From Dyella monticola (GTDB lineage Bacteria; Pseudomonadota; Gammaproteobacteria; Xanthomonadales; Rhodanobacteraceae), in assembly GCF_003363155.1 (NCBI RefSeq), contig NZ_QRBE01000001.1:434001-498000 (forward strand): 64,000 nt of DNA, read 5' to 3'. Position numbers and translations under genes: made by a program. Below are positions 63,235 through 64,000 of this stretch, one piece after another (the first letter of the stretch is position 1; each line of letters opens with the position of its first letter). The notes beneath the pieces are model-generated. The model did no database searches. It worked only from the letters and a program-made list of their open reading frames with translations, and was not told where the DNA came from.

Positions 63235-63885
63235 ATGAGCACCACACCGCCAGCCGCCATCGAGTACACGCAGAAGGCACCCACGCCGGCGCTGCTCATT
63301 TGCGAGCATTGCGACACCGTATACCGGCGCCGCCCGCTCAGGCGGGGTGATGTCGCGCGCTGCGCCCGTTGCCATGCGGTGCTGGAGCGGCACCAGCCGA
63401 TCAGCCTCAATGCGATGTTCGCGTTGGTGGTGACGGTGATGGTGGTGTTCTTGCAGGCGAATGTGTGGCCCATCATCACGCTGGCGCTCAATGGCCAGCA
63501 GATTCACGCCACGCTGTGGGCCATCATCATCATGATGTGGAAGGAGCATTCGCAGCTGGTGGCGGTACTGGCGGCGGCCACGCTGTTTTTCTTTCCGTTG
63601 TGCAAGATGGGAATACTCGGCTGGCTGTTGATCTTTGGCCGCAAGGGACGTCGCGCGCCGGGCTTCGCGCGGTTGATGGTGGTGCTGCATTACATCGGGC
63701 CGTGGACGATGAGCGAGGTGTTCGTGCTTGGTGTGCTGGTGTCGATCGTGAAGGCGCACATGTATTTCGATGTGTCAGCCGATGCAGGCGTGTTCGCATA
63801 TGCCGCGCTGGCGGTGCTGATTACCGTTTTTGCGGGCATCGACGTGCGCCAGTTGTGGGACAAGATTCCCGCAGGCTCTGCATGA
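63235..63885 (+). CDS. PqiA-like membrane protein
   Basis: 216 residues, about one PqiA repeat unit. N-terminal zinc ribbon with CEHC (LICEHCDTVY) and CARC (VARCARCHAVL), then four helices (about 58-78, 103-125, 150-172, 182-202). PqiA family proteins work with MCE-domain PqiB in lipid transport across the periplasm. It overlaps the next, similar gene by 4 bases, so the double-length PqiA is split into two genes here. Confidence 0.9.
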   Translation: MSTTPPAAIEYTQKAPTPALLICEHCDTVYRRRPLRRGDVARCARCHAVLERHQPISLNAMFALVVTVMVVFLQANVWPIITLALNGQQIHATLWAIIIMMWKEHSQLVAVLAAATLFFFPLCKMGILGWLLIFGRKGRRAPGFARLMVVLHYIGPWTMSEVFVLGVLVSIVKAHMYFDVSADAGVFAYAALAVLITVFAGIDVRQLWDKIPAGSA

Positions 63886-64000
63886 GCGCGTTGCCGCGGG
63901 CACACGAGTTGGGGCTGATCAGCTGCCATGTGTGTGGCCAGGTGTGTCGCGATACGCAGGTGGAGCATGCCGCCTGCCCGCGCTGTGGCAGCGCGCTGCA
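63882..64000 (+). CDS. Second PqiA-like protein, N-terminal part (cut by window end)
   Basis: Begins with ATG 63882 overlapping the previous stop (ATGA) and runs off the right edge. The 39 visible residues contain a zinc ribbon of the PqiA type, CHVCGQVC and CPRCGSAL. It is presumed to be the second PqiA half, and an MCE (PqiB-like) gene would be expected next. Confidence 0.8.
   Translation, partial: MSALPRAHELGLISCHVCGQVCRDTQVEHAACPRCGSAL

Overview
The window is about 61 percent GC by eye and reads as chromosomal DNA of a motile, aerobic gammaproteobacterium. The best fit is Xanthomonadales, family Rhodanobacteraceae (Dyella/Rhodanobacter/Luteibacter-like). This rests on gene content: a suf operon led by an Rrf2 regulator, AmgK-MurU cell-wall recycling, a fimT-pilV-pilW-pilX-pilY1-pilE minor-pilin operon, DUF502, and many secreted peptidases. 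No database search was run. There are no rRNA or tRNA genes, no insertion sequence, no prophage and no CRISPR array. The window is almost entirely housekeeping and envelope genes, so most of it is ordinary core genome.

Layout: 1-3.9 kb holds the end of secD, then secF, then motA-motB behind a near-consensus sigma-28 promoter. 4.0-7.6 kb (minus strand) holds amgK-murU and glnK-amtB, the latter pair behind a near-consensus sigma-54 promoter. 7.75-13.7 kb is the suf iron-sulfur operon (sufR, sufB, sufC, sufD, sufS). It has an inverted repeat over its promoter and a DUF4160/DUF2442 gene pair lodged between sufB and sufC. 13.9-16.7 kb has an ECF sigma/anti-sigma pair, two small unknown genes, and a GNAT-Rieske pair that may once have followed sufS directly. 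16.9-21.3 kb (minus) is a four-gene ABC tripartite efflux operon. 21.4-25.8 kb has a HAD phosphatase, a class III aminotransferase and a two-component system. 26.0-36.4 kb has an M1 aminopeptidase, a six-helix membrane protein, a GNAT, a SET-domain protein, ComEA, an M20 peptidase, YggS, an NlpC/P60 hydrolase, a rhomboid protease and an amino acid permease.

36.4-46.3 kb (minus) has rapA and then the type IV pilus minor-pilin operon. Its PilY1 appears to carry an L-type-lectin-like N-terminal region in place of a von Willebrand A domain. 46.5-49.7 kb (minus) is a Fiu-like siderophore receptor with its PiuC hydroxylase and a possible Fur site. 49.8-57.5 kb encodes exported enzymes: an M13 peptidase, a phospholipase C, a Tat-exported multicopper oxidase and an M14 carboxypeptidase. 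57.5-64 kb has DUF502, a second ECF sigma/membrane-protein pair, DUF4442, an S9 peptidase, a CnoX/YbbN-like thioredoxin and the start of a pqiA-type pair.

Most operons are tightly coupled by 1-4 base stop/start overlaps. A family of short palindromic repeats (core like ATTCCGGCGAAGGCCGGAAT, with a CCCCGG variant) occurs at about ten places, often between convergent genes. The observations most worth following are the lectin-like PilY1, the gene pair inside the suf operon, and the operator-like repeat at the suf promoter. None of these amounts to a clearly new system on sequence alone.
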